From contig JALBUN010000004.1 in NCBI GenBank assembly GCA_025174535.1, positions 1 to 64,000 on the forward strand: DNA of 64,000 nucleotides, given 5' to 3'. Position 1 is the stretch's first letter. Each line of letters starts with the position of its first letter. Both the position numbers and the translations under genes were made by a program. A model generated the notes under the pieces. It did not search any database and was not told where the DNA came from. It saw nothing but the letters and a program-made list of their open reading frames with translations. This document shows, piece after piece, positions 10,512-22,614 of this stretch. This DNA comes from Cantharellus purpuraceus. Its lineage: Eukaryota; Basidiomycota; Agaricomycetes; Cantharellales; Hydnaceae.

Positions 10512-11859
10512 GAGTGGAGAAGAGAGGGATGAGATGGTGGTGGTAGAAGAGAGAGAGAGGCTGGGGGCTTTTACACGAATCAGTGTGAGAAAGTTGAAAA
10601 GAAACTCGCTCGTCTTTATTTCCTCCCACTGGTGCACGCTGTAGGTCCATGTTTTGCGTCCCAGACCCCGGAATTGATTATGTAAGCAGCCCTCGGCACG
10701 TTCCGCCTGTGGCCCGGCTAACGAACAATAGCTAAACTTTATTTCTCCCTCCTTGTCTATTGCTTTCTTGAGTCCAGACTCTACGAATAACGACCCTGGA
10801 GAGGACCAATGGAAAAGGTCTGTCGCAGGCCGTCTCAATGCGGGCGGCACGCTCAATGACCTTGGACAATACAAGTGTGTCCTTGCTCTCGTCAGTCAAC
10901 CGGATCTTAATGCTTGGCCCCATTGAACACAGCGTATATACACAACTCATGCTTCACACATTCCCACTGCTCAGCCGGATCTCAAACACTCCCGTGCCAC
11001 ACCTACCTGAGTACTCCGCTCTTGTGTAGAACGGCTCTGTGCTCTACCTGGGGTTCTCATATACTCAAGTGTCATTTCAGTAACGATAGCCACACCCACC
11101 CAGCCTAGTTAGCCCTGTCAGCGAAAATGGCATCGCTCAAGAACCGCAGGCCGTTGGTGCCACTGATCCCATGTCGACCATACCACCCCCAAAATGTCGA
11201 GAAATATACCTTTGTGTACGTCTCGTGTTATTCTGGAAATGAGAACATGATAATCTATTATCAGCTGCACAAATTACAAAGAGAGTCATACAGTGCGAGT
11301 CGTTAATGTAGGTATGATGTACAAGGAGGCTACAGTGATATCTAATAAAAGCTCTCAGAAAGTTCAACCCACTCTAATCTACCAAGCTGCGGGAAAAGAA
11401 CGCACTACTCGACCTATCTGGCATCCACTCCTTCCGTGTTTGCGTTGACAGTCGAGCCATATATGAATTGTTGCACTGTCGATCACTTGTCAAATGCATC
11501 TCCATAATTTTAAAAAAAAAGAGACATCCTGACATTGCGCGGTCAATGTCCTACTAATCGGTCCGTCCATTCCAAACATCAATGCTAAAGGTGATGCCAT
11601 GTCTCGAAGTAGTCACGAAAGACATCAGGCAGAGTTCACTCACAAGTAACAATCCCCAATGGCCAACGGAGAATATTCGCGCTTTTGCATTTCGGACGCC
11701 AATCCCCCGAAAGAACTCTTTCATCGATTCCGACTGCTCATGAGACACGGTTTCGTCCAAACCGCTAAACGAGTAAATAAATTAGAAACCAACAACTTTG
11801 GAGCAAAATTCAATCTCGCGATTGTGCTAAACTCACCCGTGCAAAAAGAGGACTTTGGA
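10512..11859. other. 5' region of HMG gene and unassigned spacer
   Basis: No frame longer than about 85 codons outside the HMG frame, and no protein domain recognised. It is GC-moderate, and CpGs are retained, as expected of host sequence. It would hold the promoter of the minus-strand HMG gene. Confidence 0.5.
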
Positions 11860-12720
11860 AGGTAGCTTGTCTGCGTCCAGAATACTTGTAGAGGCGCATA
11901 ACAGATGCGCCGGCTGTGTCGTGAATTGAACCAGTTAATACGATACGCAGCGTGAGACTGCGGATGACACGCACGGAGTGAAAATAGCTAGCCACTTCAC
12001 CAGGTCCCCCACCCATCGTACAATGCTGAGGTGATGGATGCCACGGTTGCCCTCGTGCAGAATATGAGCATCTACGTCAGTTATAGGAGCAAACCTAATC
12101 GTTGGTTATCAAGTCAGGTTCGGCTTTGGGACAACGATGCTAAAGAGACGATAACTCGCAATATCAGGCCTTTGATCTTAGGCACAGCAATCTCTCCAGC
12201 GTATACCTTGAGGTTCGCGACACCGTTAGGGATGTGGTGAACATCTGCAACGTCAACACCGCTGTAATCTCTAAGTAGTCATCCCGTCTCTCTGCAACTG
12301 CCTGCTGTATGGGAAAAGAAATCAACCCACCAAGACCATGGCCCGCAAAGTAAACTGCGTAGGGTCACCACCATATCGCGCAGCGTGATCCTTGACGTAT
12401 CGCAACACAAGATGTGCATCATGAATTTGTGAATGTATGCGTCCTGAATGAGATGGGTGAGGCAAATTACCAAACTCTACATATGTACGGACCTTCGGGA
12501 TATGGTGTCAAGTCAGGAATGACGACCATAACAGAAAGAACCGTCGCGAGGTTCGAACCCAAAGAAGAAAACAGCCACTTTGATGATGGGAAGGGATGTG
12601 TCTGGGATGGAATAAGTGCTTCTGACATCTGCACTTGATAGTCTTGAACAACATTGAGCTGCTTTATTTTTGCAGGATCTTATTGTTGTATGGCTACATT
12701 TGGGCATAATCAAACAGCCA
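11860..12720 (-). pseudogene. alpha/beta-hydrolase fold gene, decayed
   Basis: On the reverse strand, pieces of one hydrolase can be read in order. WLFSSLGSNLATVLSV then VVIPDLTPYPEG (about 12570-12500) is joined over a 49-bp GT-AG intron to GRIHSQIHDAHLVLRYVKDH and AARYGGDPTQFTL (12450-12345). After a 1-nt frame loss comes GHGLGGLISFP, which stands where the nucleophile elbow (GHSAG-like) should be but has no serine. Then come IPNGVANLKVYAGEIAVPKIKG and ITDVDAHILHEGNRGIHHLS in changed frames. This resembles fungal alpha/beta-hydrolases with the [Y]GGDP motif. Loss of the elbow serine, at least two frame changes and a missing C-terminus indicate a pseudogene. Confidence 0.55.
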
Positions 12721-13318
12721 TTCCCAAAGTTTCTTCAGTCACTGCACCCAAGGCCTCTTCACCATGTTAAGGTCTAGGAAACTGTGTTCAAAAGGAGTAA
12801 TTGGAGTTCAGATGCTAGTGAGGAAGAAGGTGGGACTTTACTGTTCCAGAACACAGAAAGGAGTTTGGAGTTTGGACCCAAGTCTGAACTAATACTAAGC
12901 AATATAAAGATGGCGGTTTGTTGTAATCCATAAGAAGAAACTACTTATAAAGAGAACAATGATGGAGTTTGGGGTTGATGGACATGGAGATGATGGAGGT
13001 GGAGATGGAGAGTCAGAGATGGACTTGGTGTTACAGGATGTAACAGATGATGATGACCTGGCTGTTGTAAGATTAAGTAGATGAATAGTGGTTGATAGAA
13101 CAAGAGTGTAGTATTCCAATATATTCAACCAGAATCTTAGAGAAGTAGAAAGAAGTGTATCAGTGAGATGATAATTCTGACTGACTGACTGAAGAACTAC
13201 ATAGTAGTAGCATATATACTTATACATGTGAAGATAAACTTGGCATCCAGATCATAAATACGATGTCAGAAATATGTATACACAGATGAATGCTTAGCAT
13301 ATTCATTCACTACTCCTG
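12721..13318. other. unassigned, CpG-poor spacer
   Basis: The composition changes abruptly to CpG-poor, TE-like DNA near 12750. It has a 110-codon reverse frame (12895-13227) without recognisable similarity. It is probably an uncharacterised decayed repeat. Confidence 0.4.
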
Positions 13319-13511
13319 TGTTATGCACTAGGTCCAATGGAAGGTTGGAGTTGAGGCTGGATTTGGGTTGGAGTCAGAGTTGGAGTGGGTTGTGGTGATC
13401 AGAATGGACTTGGCTTCAGCTTATGTGCTGCACTCTCACTAATACCAGTGTCTGAGATTTTGGAGATGGAGTAGGACTTTTAACTAGTTCCAGACTGGAC
13501 TTAGAACCTAG
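13319..13511 (-). repeat. Gy-A LTR fragment
   Basis: It starts TGTTATGCACTAGGTCC, the reverse complement of the Gy-A LTR 3' end. It runs about 190 bp with CpG-type differences and is then cut by LTR-E sequence at 13512. Confidence 0.8.
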
Positions 13512-13938
13512 TGTATGGGAACCACCTTTTCCCCTATCAAATTCTATTTATGCAGCACCAATGTGCTCTATTTAACTTTTCCATTCCTAAATATCGGCAT
13601 ATATTTGGTGCTTGTACTTAGAATGGACTTATTAAAATATTCTCTATTTTTCCATATTTTTTCAGGAATATTCCATGCAGAACTCAGCCCAGAATGCTCT
13701 TATTCTGCTGTGCTACAGTTGTGGACCCATAGGCACCCACAAACCTTCACACAGTCAGCTCTCCCCCTTTGGACCAGGCATTTGGCCTGAATTCAAGCTC
13801 AGATGTCTCTGATCAATAAATATTCTCTAACTTGACAACCACAGCCTTTTAGGGTACAATTTTCCATGGAGATCATCACCTAAGATGTGGCTATCCATGA
13901 CTATGCAAACCAGTGCAGAAAACAGGGTGGATACCCTC
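13512..13938 (-). repeat. LTR-E fragment, reverse
   Basis: It begins TGTATGGGAACCACC, the reverse of the LTR-E 3' end, and follows the LTR for 427 bp to GGGTGGATACCCTC, where a forward LTR-E begins. No matching continuation was found beyond 18723, so this piece is truncated or rearranged. Confidence 0.8.
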
Positions 13939-14379
13939 TGTTATGGAACCCACAAAATTATGGTGTTAGGGCAAACTCTAAATCACCACAATTCCGTGAA
14001 TGAACAGCTGAGAAGAATATCAAGCCCTGCTGCAGCACAACTCCAGAAACAATTTAACATTTGTACTTTGGTTACAATCCTTTGTATTGGTCAATGCAGA
14101 CTATACGCAGAAAAGTAATACATTTCTTAGCAGCAAGAAATCAATAAGACTTCCAGAGTCTAGAGTTCACGGATGCTTAGGGGTCCAGATATTCCAAAAA
14201 GAGGGGAATGCACTTAGAGGCTAAAGGAAGTAGGTGGATGAATTCAACCATCCAACCAGTGGCACTCTGAAGCGGGTAACAGCGATGTGTGAAGTAGTCT
14301 AGCAACTGCTTCACACGAGTTCAAGATTCTAATGCTCTGCAAAGGCAGTACACACTAGTTACTTAAACAAGAGCACTAA

Positions 14380-14948
14380 GATGCTTGTTCAGAAATACAA
14401 CAAATACATATATACAACCTATTTTCCTCAAATTTTACACAATACACTTCAATTCAAAAAAAACTTATTTTCATATTTCAACATGATTCTCAAATTTTAC
14501 ACAATATACTAGATTAAAACATATTTTGATATTTTGGCATAATTCTCAAAAATAATTCTTTTTTCCCCATTTAGTGGTGGCAACTCTCTTGAGGAAACAT
14601 CCAAATATCATTGATTCTTTCTTATACAATACTTGTAACATAATTTGAACTATCTTTAATCCCCACCTGGTATTTGTATATCTAAATAACCTATATAATA
14701 CCAATTATATTAATACATACATTACTGTTATATTCATATAACAATTATGTTCATCTCAATCAAATGTCTTATCTTTTAAAGTTTATTAAAATATAGAATA
14801 TATATTTATATTTATGAAAATTTCACACATCCAAAATCTTCTAAGATATCCAAATTGTAACTCCCTGGCTTTATGTATCATTGAAATTCTGATGTATATC
14901 TCATATACATCAGAATATTGTATACTGACATGATTCCGAACAAGTGTC
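14380..14948 (+). mobile_element. MITE family M1, copy 3 (569 bp, TSD TAA)
   Basis: Terminal repeats are GATGCTTGTTCAGAA / TTCCGAACAAGTGTC. TAA flanks both sides (14377-14379, 14949-14951). The empty site is seen in the LTR-E copy near 34521, where GAGCAC-TAA-TGGCAGG is uninterrupted. Confidence 0.92.
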
Positions 14949-15960
14949 TAATGGCAGGACTATTGACAGACAATCTCACCCTGTAGATTTGTAGTCACGT
15001 GAGGCAGATACTACACTCACACCCAAAGCAGGAATATCACTACTTTGAGTGCAATCAAGTACAGTTACACAACTGTAAAAGATCCTTGAACTAGTAATCA
15101 ACAGTTACTGAGATATAGAGGATGTGTATGGGAACTGGTTTTCCCTTAAAAGATCTTGTTTGAAGTCCTGAAACTGTACAATTTTGCTTCATGGCCTTAA
15201 AATATCAGCATATATGTGCTGCTTTCTCTTGATTCAGGGCCATTCAAATATTCTCTATTTTTTCATATTTTTTGGGAATTTTTCATGCAGAAATGAGTCT
15301 ACAAACTTATTGTTCTGCTGGGCGAAGTTTTGGGACCCACATGGACCCACAAACCTTCACAGATGTCAGCAGCTTTAAAGTCAGCCGGAGTCACCCAGAC
15401 AACTGACTCATTTTCAATCACATGACTCATTTCAATCTCCGACTCAATCTGGTCACCACTGCCAGTAAATGCTCAATATCTTTGCAACCACTGCACTTCC
15501 TGACTCCATTTTCAGGGGAGAGTTCAATAGAAGCTGTGCCTACCCATAGCTGCTGATCAGCCTGGGAAACGAAGTATTGACAGAGTTATTTGAGTAATGG
15601 TGACTCATGCAATGACTCCTGCCATGACTCATGCCATGAGTCAGAGCAAATCCAAGCAGCTCATTGGCTAGGAAACTTCCACCCCCTTCTCACATATTCC
15701 ACTAGCTTCCAGTAGTTTTCATCTATTAATAGGTAGAAGTTTCCAGTAGTATTAGTCAGCTCCTGTAAATACAGAGCCCATTCTGCCTCTGAATAAATAA
15801 CCATTTCTACCCCATCATTTGCACATCAGTGTGACTAGAGTGACATACAGTGTCATCCTCTATATCTCAGTAACTGTTGATTGTCCAGTTCAAGGGTCGC
15901 TTACAGTTGTGTAACTGTATTCGATTGCACTCAAAGTAGTGATTGTCCTGCTTTGGGCGT

Positions 15961-17384
15961 TGATGAGCCAGGACACATCGAGGACGTATATCAAACCACT
16001 CTGACAGTCCAACTCCACCAGCATCTTTTCATATCAACTTTTAAATAGCGCTGCAACTCCCTCTCCACCTCAGTCTCTAATTCTAGCCATCGATTGTCAC
16101 TCGTGTTTCATCGCCATCGATCATTATCAGCCTTCTATTCACACCGATCTTTTCATCATCATTCATATGGCTTCCAATCCTATTCCTCTCTCCAACATCT
16201 CTTCTAATAATACGTCACACTGGTCTCTGGACACAGAGGACTATCAAAAATACACCGAGCTCCACAGGCATGTTAAGCCACCTCCATGTGTCAAAATACT
16301 TCCCAAACTCTTTCAACATCCAAGATCACCATGTCTCTCCTATGCCATTGGCAATCCTATATTCTTTCACAATTCTGTTGAACCATATACATTCCTCGGC
16401 ATTTCACCTCTATATCATAACACGGATAGAAGAGTCGAACGTGAGGTAGAGTTTCAGTCGCCATCGCTGACCTATCCTCCCACTTCAATCCGACTCAGGT
16501 TACATCGTGTCAGGCAAAGGGACCAAATACCCTTGGAACGGGATACCATATGGAGACGGATCACTAAGACAATAAGGAGTATTTGTTGTGGATGCTGACT
16601 GAAGTCCTCATGTGACTCAGGGTCAATTTACCTTTGGAGCTGTAGGGAAGATGGTATTGGTGGATGTTTCTATTGTTCTTTTATATGACTCACCCCTGTT
16701 TCATCTTTTAATTCATTCATACATGACTTACTTATCCTTGTTCTATTTTTGGTTCTTTTATTACTCATCACCCCCTATTCTTACAAAGATTACCCCTATC
16801 TGTCATTTCATTTCTCCATGATTTCCCCATTAGTAGTTCAACCTCACACGCTTCATCAGCTGGCTTGATCAGCATTTCTTGCATCATATCGCATCATTTG
16901 CTCCTCATATTGTGTTGTTGTGCCCTGGGGATTTGTATATAAAAGGGCACTAGTTTTCACCTTTGGAATCAATCAAGAAGTTTTCAGCCAATGCTCTAAA
17001 GTCAAAGTCCACGCTCTAAGTCTCCGCTCTACGCTCTACATCACAATCCATCATCTCTACACTGAGGTAAAACACCTTGGTTCAATGATCAGATTTCCCT
17101 CCACCACCGAGAGGTCGCTTCTCCTGAAACCAGCTTTCATGTACCTCCCAACCGGGCTCCGCATTGTCATCCAGTCACAGAGCATGATCAGCCATTGGGA
17201 CCAACCTTTTGCTCCCATCCTCATCCAACCACAGAGCACTATCCCACTTCCCTATTACTCAGTGCTACCTCTACCCCTTGACCTGATTGATCTTTGGAGT
17301 GCTGAACAACTGCATTACACACTGTCTGTTTGCTAGGACCGTTGCGCGCAGGCTTATAGGATCTATTCCTTAAGCGAACCAACA
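15961..17384 (+). repeat. element F, solo LTR-like, 1.42 kb, TSD GCGT
   Basis: It runs from TGATGAGCCAGGACACATC to ...AAGCGAACCAACA (TG...CA), flanked by GCGT on both sides (15957-15960, 17385-17388) within LTR-E. A strong TATA box (TATATAAAAG) lies at 16937-16946, as expected of an LTR promoter. A second, 5'-truncated copy in reverse lies at 45160-46873, and a short fragment at 39997-40036. The 143-codon frame at 16167-16598 has no recognised domain and is not clearly conserved in the second copy, so I do not call it a gene. Confidence 0.78.
16937..16946 (+). promoter_or_regulatory. TATA box of element F LTR promoter
   Basis: TATATAAAAG, followed by G/C, sits in the middle of the LTR-like element. 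The equivalent sequence is present in the second copy (reverse, near 46170). This position fits the U3/R boundary of an LTR. Confidence 0.55.
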
Positions 17385-18723
17385 GCGTGAGTGTAGTACC
17401 TACCTCACATGACTATGAATCTACAGGGTGAGATTGTCTGTCGATAGTCCTGCCATTAGTGCTCTTTGTTTAAGTTACTAGTGTGTACTGCCTTTGCAGA
17501 GCATTAGGATCTTGAACTCGTGTGAAGCAGTTGCTAGACTACTTCACACATCGCTGTTACCCGCTTCAGAGTGCCACTGGTTGGACAGTCAGATTCATCC
17601 ACCTACTTCCTCTAGCCTCTAAGTGCATTCCCCTCTTTTTGGAATATCCGGACCCCTAAGCATCCGTGAACTCTAGACTCTGGAAGTCTTATTCATTCCC
17701 TACTGCTAAGAAACATATTACCTTCCTGCGTATAGTCTGCATTGACCATTACAATGGATTGTAACCAAAGTACAAATGTTAAATTGTTTCTGGAGTTGTG
17801 CTGCAGCAGGGTTTGATATTCTTCTCAGCTGTTCATTCATGGAATTGTGGTGATTTAGAGTTTGCCCTAACACCATAATTTTGTGGGTTCCAAAACAGGA
17901 TGACACTGTATGTCACTCTAGTCACACTGGTGTGCAGAAGATGGGTAGGATATGTTGAATATGTTACTATTTCAGAGGCAGAATGACCTCCTTATATATT
18001 GTATTCACAGGGGCTGAGTAATGGTTCTGGAATATTCTACCTATTAATAGATGGAAACTACTGGAAGGTTGTGGAAGGTGGAAGAAAGGGGCAGAATATT
18101 GCAAGCCAATCACAGGTTCTGATCACAGCACTAACACTGATCAGGAGCTGAATAATGGTTCTGGAAAGTTCTATCCAATAATAGAAGGAAACAGCTAGAA
18201 TGTTATGGAAAGGGGTAGAATATTCCAAGGCAATCACCTGATCTGATCACCCATCAGCTGATCTGATCCCTGAACTAGGCACTGATCAGGCAAAAAGAAG
18301 GGTGTCCACCCTGTTTTCTGCACTGGTTTGGACAGCCATGGATAGCCACATCTCAGATGATGATCTCCATGGAAAATAGTGCCCTGAGAGGCTGTGGTTG
18401 TCAAGTTAGAGAATATTTATTGATCAGAGACATCTGAGCTTGAATTCAGGCCAAATGCCTGGTCCAAAGGGGGAGAGCTGGCTGTGTGAAGGTTTGTGGG
18501 CGCCTATGGGTCCACAACTGTAGCACAGCAGAAATAAATTATTCTGGGCTGAGTTCTGCATGAAATATTCCTGAAAAAATATGAAAAAATAGAGAATATT
18601 TGAATAAGTCCATTCCAGGTACAAGCACCAAATATATGCTGATATTTAGGAATGGAAAAGCAAAGTATAGCACATTGGTGCTGAATAAATAGGATTTGAT
18701 AGGGAAAAGGTGGTTCCCATACA

Positions 18724-20403
18724 CCTACACAGCTGATCAGATCCCTCAGTTGAGGGATCAATGGAAAGAAAAGTACGCTGACCTATTCAGCAGCATACCC
18801 TTAGAACTTCCCCCATTTAGAGAAGTTAACCATGAGATTAATCTTGTGGATCCTGACAAGCAAATACATTATTGCTTGCCTAAGTGCCCAGAACACTATT
18901 GAGCAGAACTTTCAGAGAAAGTTCTGTGATACACCACTGCTAAATGGTGGGTATCAGCTACAGCCCAGCAGGCTGTACCAATGCTATGCATTCCCAAGAA
19001 AAATGGGAAGTTCTGCACTGTGTTTGACTTGCACAAACAGAATGATAATATGGTGAATGTGAGGGCGACGCTGATGACGAGGCCACAACAACAAGATACT
19101 CAATAAGTGAGAGCCAATAAGAAATAATGCCAGCTGGTACAGCGGATATCCTCAGTCTATACAGCTGTTTCTGATAAATACATGGGACTTACCTGGTACA
19201 GCGGATATCCTCAGAGATCAAGCTGAGGGGATCACACTGCACCAAGGTGAGTCTTTATACTAAATGATGGAGATGGATAGGAGAACCAAGATAGGGGAGG
19301 AGGGATAGGGGAAGTGCTAGGGGCAATGAAATAGGGGAGATGCACCCTGATAGGCTGCACTGATAGGGGTGTCAAGAGAAAATACTAAAAATAGAATATG
19401 ACTTATTTGAACCCTGACAGTGAAGGATGTAATGCCCTTCCCTGATCAGGACAACATTAGACACAATGTTGCCTGCTGTACATATCAATCTAAACTCAAT
19501 ATGTCTGAGGCATATGAACAGATATGTGTCAGACTGACAGATATACCCAAAACAGCATTTGCAACCATCTTGGGGACATTCATCAGTGAAGTCATGCAGC
19601 AAGGGGACTGCAATGCCCCCTTGACATTTCAGCAGCTCATGACTGCCATCTTCTGAGAATATATATCAGAAGATTCATCCATGTATATCTGGATGACATA
19701 TTTGTGCACTCTTGTACTATACAAGAGCACAAACACCACCTAGAGATGGTATTCACTGAGCTCAGGAAAGCACATATGTTCCTGAGCAAGGATAAGATCA
19801 ATCTATACTCAATGAGTATGGATTGCCTTGGTCATCTATTAGATGACCAAGGCATACATCCAGATGCTGATAAAATGCAGCAAATATGAGAGTGGAGATG
19901 ACCTAGGTTGTACCATGAAGTCCAACATTTTCTTGGACTAGTGCAGTATCTGGCACACTATATGCCAGATATAACTGCATACACAACCCCTTTATTGGGT
20001 TGTGCTTATAATAATCATCCATTCTTATGGATGCTGCTGCTGGAGAAATGCTTTGAAAGCATCAAGCTCCTAGCATGTAGGGCTCCAATATTGAAGCCCA
20101 TTAATGTCAATAAACCCGATACTATTTGGGTTATTACTGATGGCTCCAAAACTGGAGTTGGAGCCATCTATGGACAAGGAAAAGATTGGCAGACCTGTTG
20201 GCCTGCCAGATTCCTATCCAAGAAATTTAGTGCTGCACAACAGCACTATAAGACTCACAAGCATGAGACTATAGCTGTGCTTGAAGCCCTAATGAGATGG
20301 GAAGATGAGCTACTAGGATGAAAGTTCATCCTAGTAACTGACCACAAGGGTCTCAAATACTTCAAGACCCACAACGATCAAGTGCAGGTGAAGCGCACAT
20401 AAC
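18724..20403 (+). pseudogene. Ty3/gypsy family B polymerase relic (RT-RNase H)
   Basis: Reads as a gypsy pol in one dominant order. ADQIPQLRDQWKEKYADLF and LPPFREVNHEI come first, then PMLCIPKKNGK. After a solo-LTR insertion come KDVMPFPDQDNIR, MSEAYEQI, GDCNAPLTFQQLMTAIF and the catalytic box HVYLDDIF. DCLGHLLDDQGIHPDADK, HFLGLVQYLAHYMPD and the RNase H part (WVITDGSKTGVGAIYGQG, ETIAVLEALMRWED, LVTDHKGLKYF) follow. The YLDD box is intact, but stop codons occur at several sites and the frame ends near 20400 without integrase. It belongs to a different gypsy lineage from Gy-A. Confidence 0.88.
19058..19419 (-). repeat. solo LTR-S copy 1, TSD GTGAA
   Basis: A 362-bp insert in the family-B RT, reading in reverse TGTCAGGGTTCAAATAAG ... 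CTCACA-like ends. A perfect GTGAA duplication lies at 19053-19057 and 19420-19424. The same LTR occurs at 32902-33262 in the Gy-A integrase. Confidence 0.93.
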
Positions 20404-21049
20404 AACCTGATCTGTCTCTGTCTAGCCCTTCCTACCCTGGTCATTTGACAGTTGATCACATCATAAATAGCGCCCATTTCTGCCAGGGGGAGACAGTGCC
20501 ACAGATCCGGTGCTCATCAGCGCTATTTATCAGTATCCACAAGACTCAAAAGAGAGACATCGGATATATGCAATGTGTGGAAGACGAACTGCGCTGTTAT
20601 CCTCTTGCGCTTCGTAGAAAAATCTGGAACTGGAACAGGAGCAGGATGGGGGCGGGGTAGACCCAATCAGACCGGCACATGACCGAAACTTCCTCCTCAA
20701 GTCTGACCCTTGCATTGAACGACATTGCCAAAGCCCAAGGATTGTATGTTTTCATTCTGTTTCACAGGCTGATCGACCTGACCTGGCCTAGGTTGTTGTT
20801 ATTGATTTTAAAGGTCACCTTTATCTCGTGACTCGATTGTTGGAGACATTTGAACACGCGCATAGTCCTTGGTCCATGGTGTGCCTGCCTGTAGCGTGTC
20901 ACCATCTGTGAAGGAACATAGTGGCGTTTGCATGAGGGCAGCCGCCAAGTTCAATGTTGGCTTAATTTGTTTCCATTCTGTACAAGAAACATTTGTTTCA
21001 GTGCTCCAACACCAGTCCTCACAACGTCCTAACAAAGACATAATCATGG
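20404..21049. other. unassigned spacer between two gypsy relics
   Basis: No domain recognised. It begins where family-B RNase H is truncated and CpGs reappear, suggesting host DNA or younger sequence. Confidence 0.4.
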
Positions 21050-22045
21050 GCAGCCACTGTTTCTCTCATAGCAGAACCACTGCACCGGTTGACAAGAGGT
21101 ATATGAATGGGAAATGCAGGAGGGAAGAAGCGAGGAGTTTACAAGAATGTACTGGCGACAGCAAATATTGCAGGAAAATGGGGGGAGGAGCAAGAAAAGT
21201 CGTTTGCATTATTGAAGGCATCGTTGACTACGGCACCAGTTTTATGACCCCATCGACAAGTAGTGCCAAATGTTATTGGGACCGACGCATGCAAATGGGG
21301 TTATGTTGCATTCCTTGGTCAATGGGAAGTCCAAACGGGATCGGGTGGACGACAAAGACGTACACATCACCCAATTTCCTTTGCTTCACGGCTGACCCAC
21401 GAATCGGAACATCATTACCATTTCTTCGTGCTGGAACTTGCCACACTGAAGTATGCGTTGGACGCATTTCACAAATACATATGGGGGGAGGAGGTCATCC
21501 TAGTCACAGATTGTCAAACTGTGAAAGATCTTTTATCAAACATGTCTTTACCTCCTCATCATCCCGGTAGAAGGAGGCGGTCTTAGGACACAATATTTCG
21601 GACTTTATACACCGTCCAGGTAAAGAGAATCCGATGGATGGGGTCTCTCGATGAGTGAGAGGATGCAGGGCATCACCAGGACCGTTGAACCCAGGATGGG
21701 GGTCCTATTCGGGCATTATCAATGACTTCTATTCTTTGGAGTCGGTAGACTTACCAATGCTTTAGGTAGATGCAAAGATCTGCATTACGCTCACGGTTTG
21801 TAGATGGTGCGGTCCGAGCTCCACTCATTGATTGGCTGACAACATTGGTCATACCCACGGAGTTATCCCCAGCGGAAGCGAAGACATTAAGGAGGAGGGC
21901 GATGGAATATTCAGTTGATGATGGCAAGTTATGGCGGTGGAAGAAGGGGCATGCAACTAGAGTCGAATGCTTAACAAGAGAGGAAGGGCGAACGAAGATG
22001 AGGTACATACGGCGATTGGTCATTGGGGTCGGGACATTCTCGTGG
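21050..22045 (+). pseudogene. gypsy family C relic: RNase H and integrase zinc-binding region
   Basis: In overlapping frames it reads WGEEQEKSFALLKASLTTAPVL, then IGTDACKWGYVAFLGQWE, PISFASRLTHES, LATLKYALDAFHKYIWG and LVTDCQTVKDLL, which are RNase H hallmarks. Next comes ISDFIHRPGKENPMDGVSR. Further on, MEYSVDDGKLWRWKKGHATR resembles the integrase N-terminal region. Stops and frame changes separate the parts, and the similarity ends near 22045, where helicase sequence begins. Confidence 0.75.
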
Positions 22046-22049
22046 TCAC

Positions 22050-22614
22050 ACTATCATATATCATGGCCGGTGGTGTAGGTCTCAACCTTGTTGCGGCAAA
22101 CAAAGTTGTCATTTTTGATCCGAACTGGAGTACGCATTTTCATGATATATATCTGATTTATTTATTTTCACAGACCCTGCACATGATCTGCAAGCGCAAG
22201 ATCATGCATTTGGGTTTGGCCAGCGTCGGGACGTTTCGGTTTATCGATTTCTAGGAGCTGGTTCACTCGAGGAGCTCATATATAAGCGTCAGATCTACAA
22301 ACAGCAGCAGATGAAAATCGGTTATGGGGCAGGACCCCAAGAGGAAACATCACGAACTTTAGTTGCATTGCAAAGCACTGTGGGTGTATTGATTATATCA
22401 ACATCCCTGTGTCAATTCATTTATCGTGATATGCAGTCTGTTGGACCGCTTGGATGCTCTCATTAAACTGGGCTACATCAGTGTGCCGAATGACGTTACC
22501 AGGTTTTCGGAGGAATTTGTACAGAAGCCGGAAGAAGAGCAGGCGTTGCTTTTAGGTAAATTGGACGAAGAGGCCAGGAGCGTGAGTGCTACAGGTACAC
22601 GGACAGGCGTATAG
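22050..22614 (+). pseudogene. SNF2-family helicase C-terminal fragment (ERCC6L2-like)
   Basis: The fragment begins within helicase motif V (AGGVGLNLVAANKVVIFDPNW). It splices over a 44-bp intron (22130-22173) to NPAHDLQAQDHAFGFGQRRD and VSVYRFLGAGSLEELIYKRQ, then IYKQQQMKIGYGAG. A second likely intron ends at about 22430, leading to LLDRLDALIKLGYISVPNDV and EEFVQKPEEEQALL. The pattern is that of Rad54/ERCC6-like remodelers, closest in my judgement to ERCC6L2. Motif VI reads QDHAFGFGQ where QDRAFRxGQ is usual, so the arginines needed for ATP hydrolysis are lost. The ATPase core is absent. This is a truncated gene abutting gypsy C. Confidence 0.75.

Larger units (their letters stand above)
15125..17897 (-). 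repeat. solo LTR-E, reverse, TSD GGATG, hosting element F
   Basis: It runs from TGTATGGGAACTGG to ...GGTTCCAAAACA with the perfect 5-bp duplication GGATG at 15120-15124 and 17898-17902. Between 15961 and 17384 it contains element F. Without that insert it is about 1.35 kb. It is a solo LTR, since no internal retrotransposon sequence is present. Confidence 0.9.
13939..18723 (+). repeat. LTR-E, forward, split by nested insertions
   Basis: The forward LTR begins TGTTATGGAACCC at 13939, reaches 15124, and resumes at 17898 with GGATGACACTGTATG, ending ...GGTTCCCATACA at 18723. It is interrupted by MITE copy 3 (14380-14948) and by a whole reverse LTR-E (15125-17897). Removing these restores about 1.4 kb colinear with the complete LTR at 52068-53442. 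Its own outer flanks (CCCTC / CCTAC) do not form a clear duplication. Confidence 0.85.

Noticed and set aside
16167..16598. 143-codon frame in element F as a gene.
   Set aside because: No domain, lies inside an LTR-like element, and the equivalent region of the second copy is broken.
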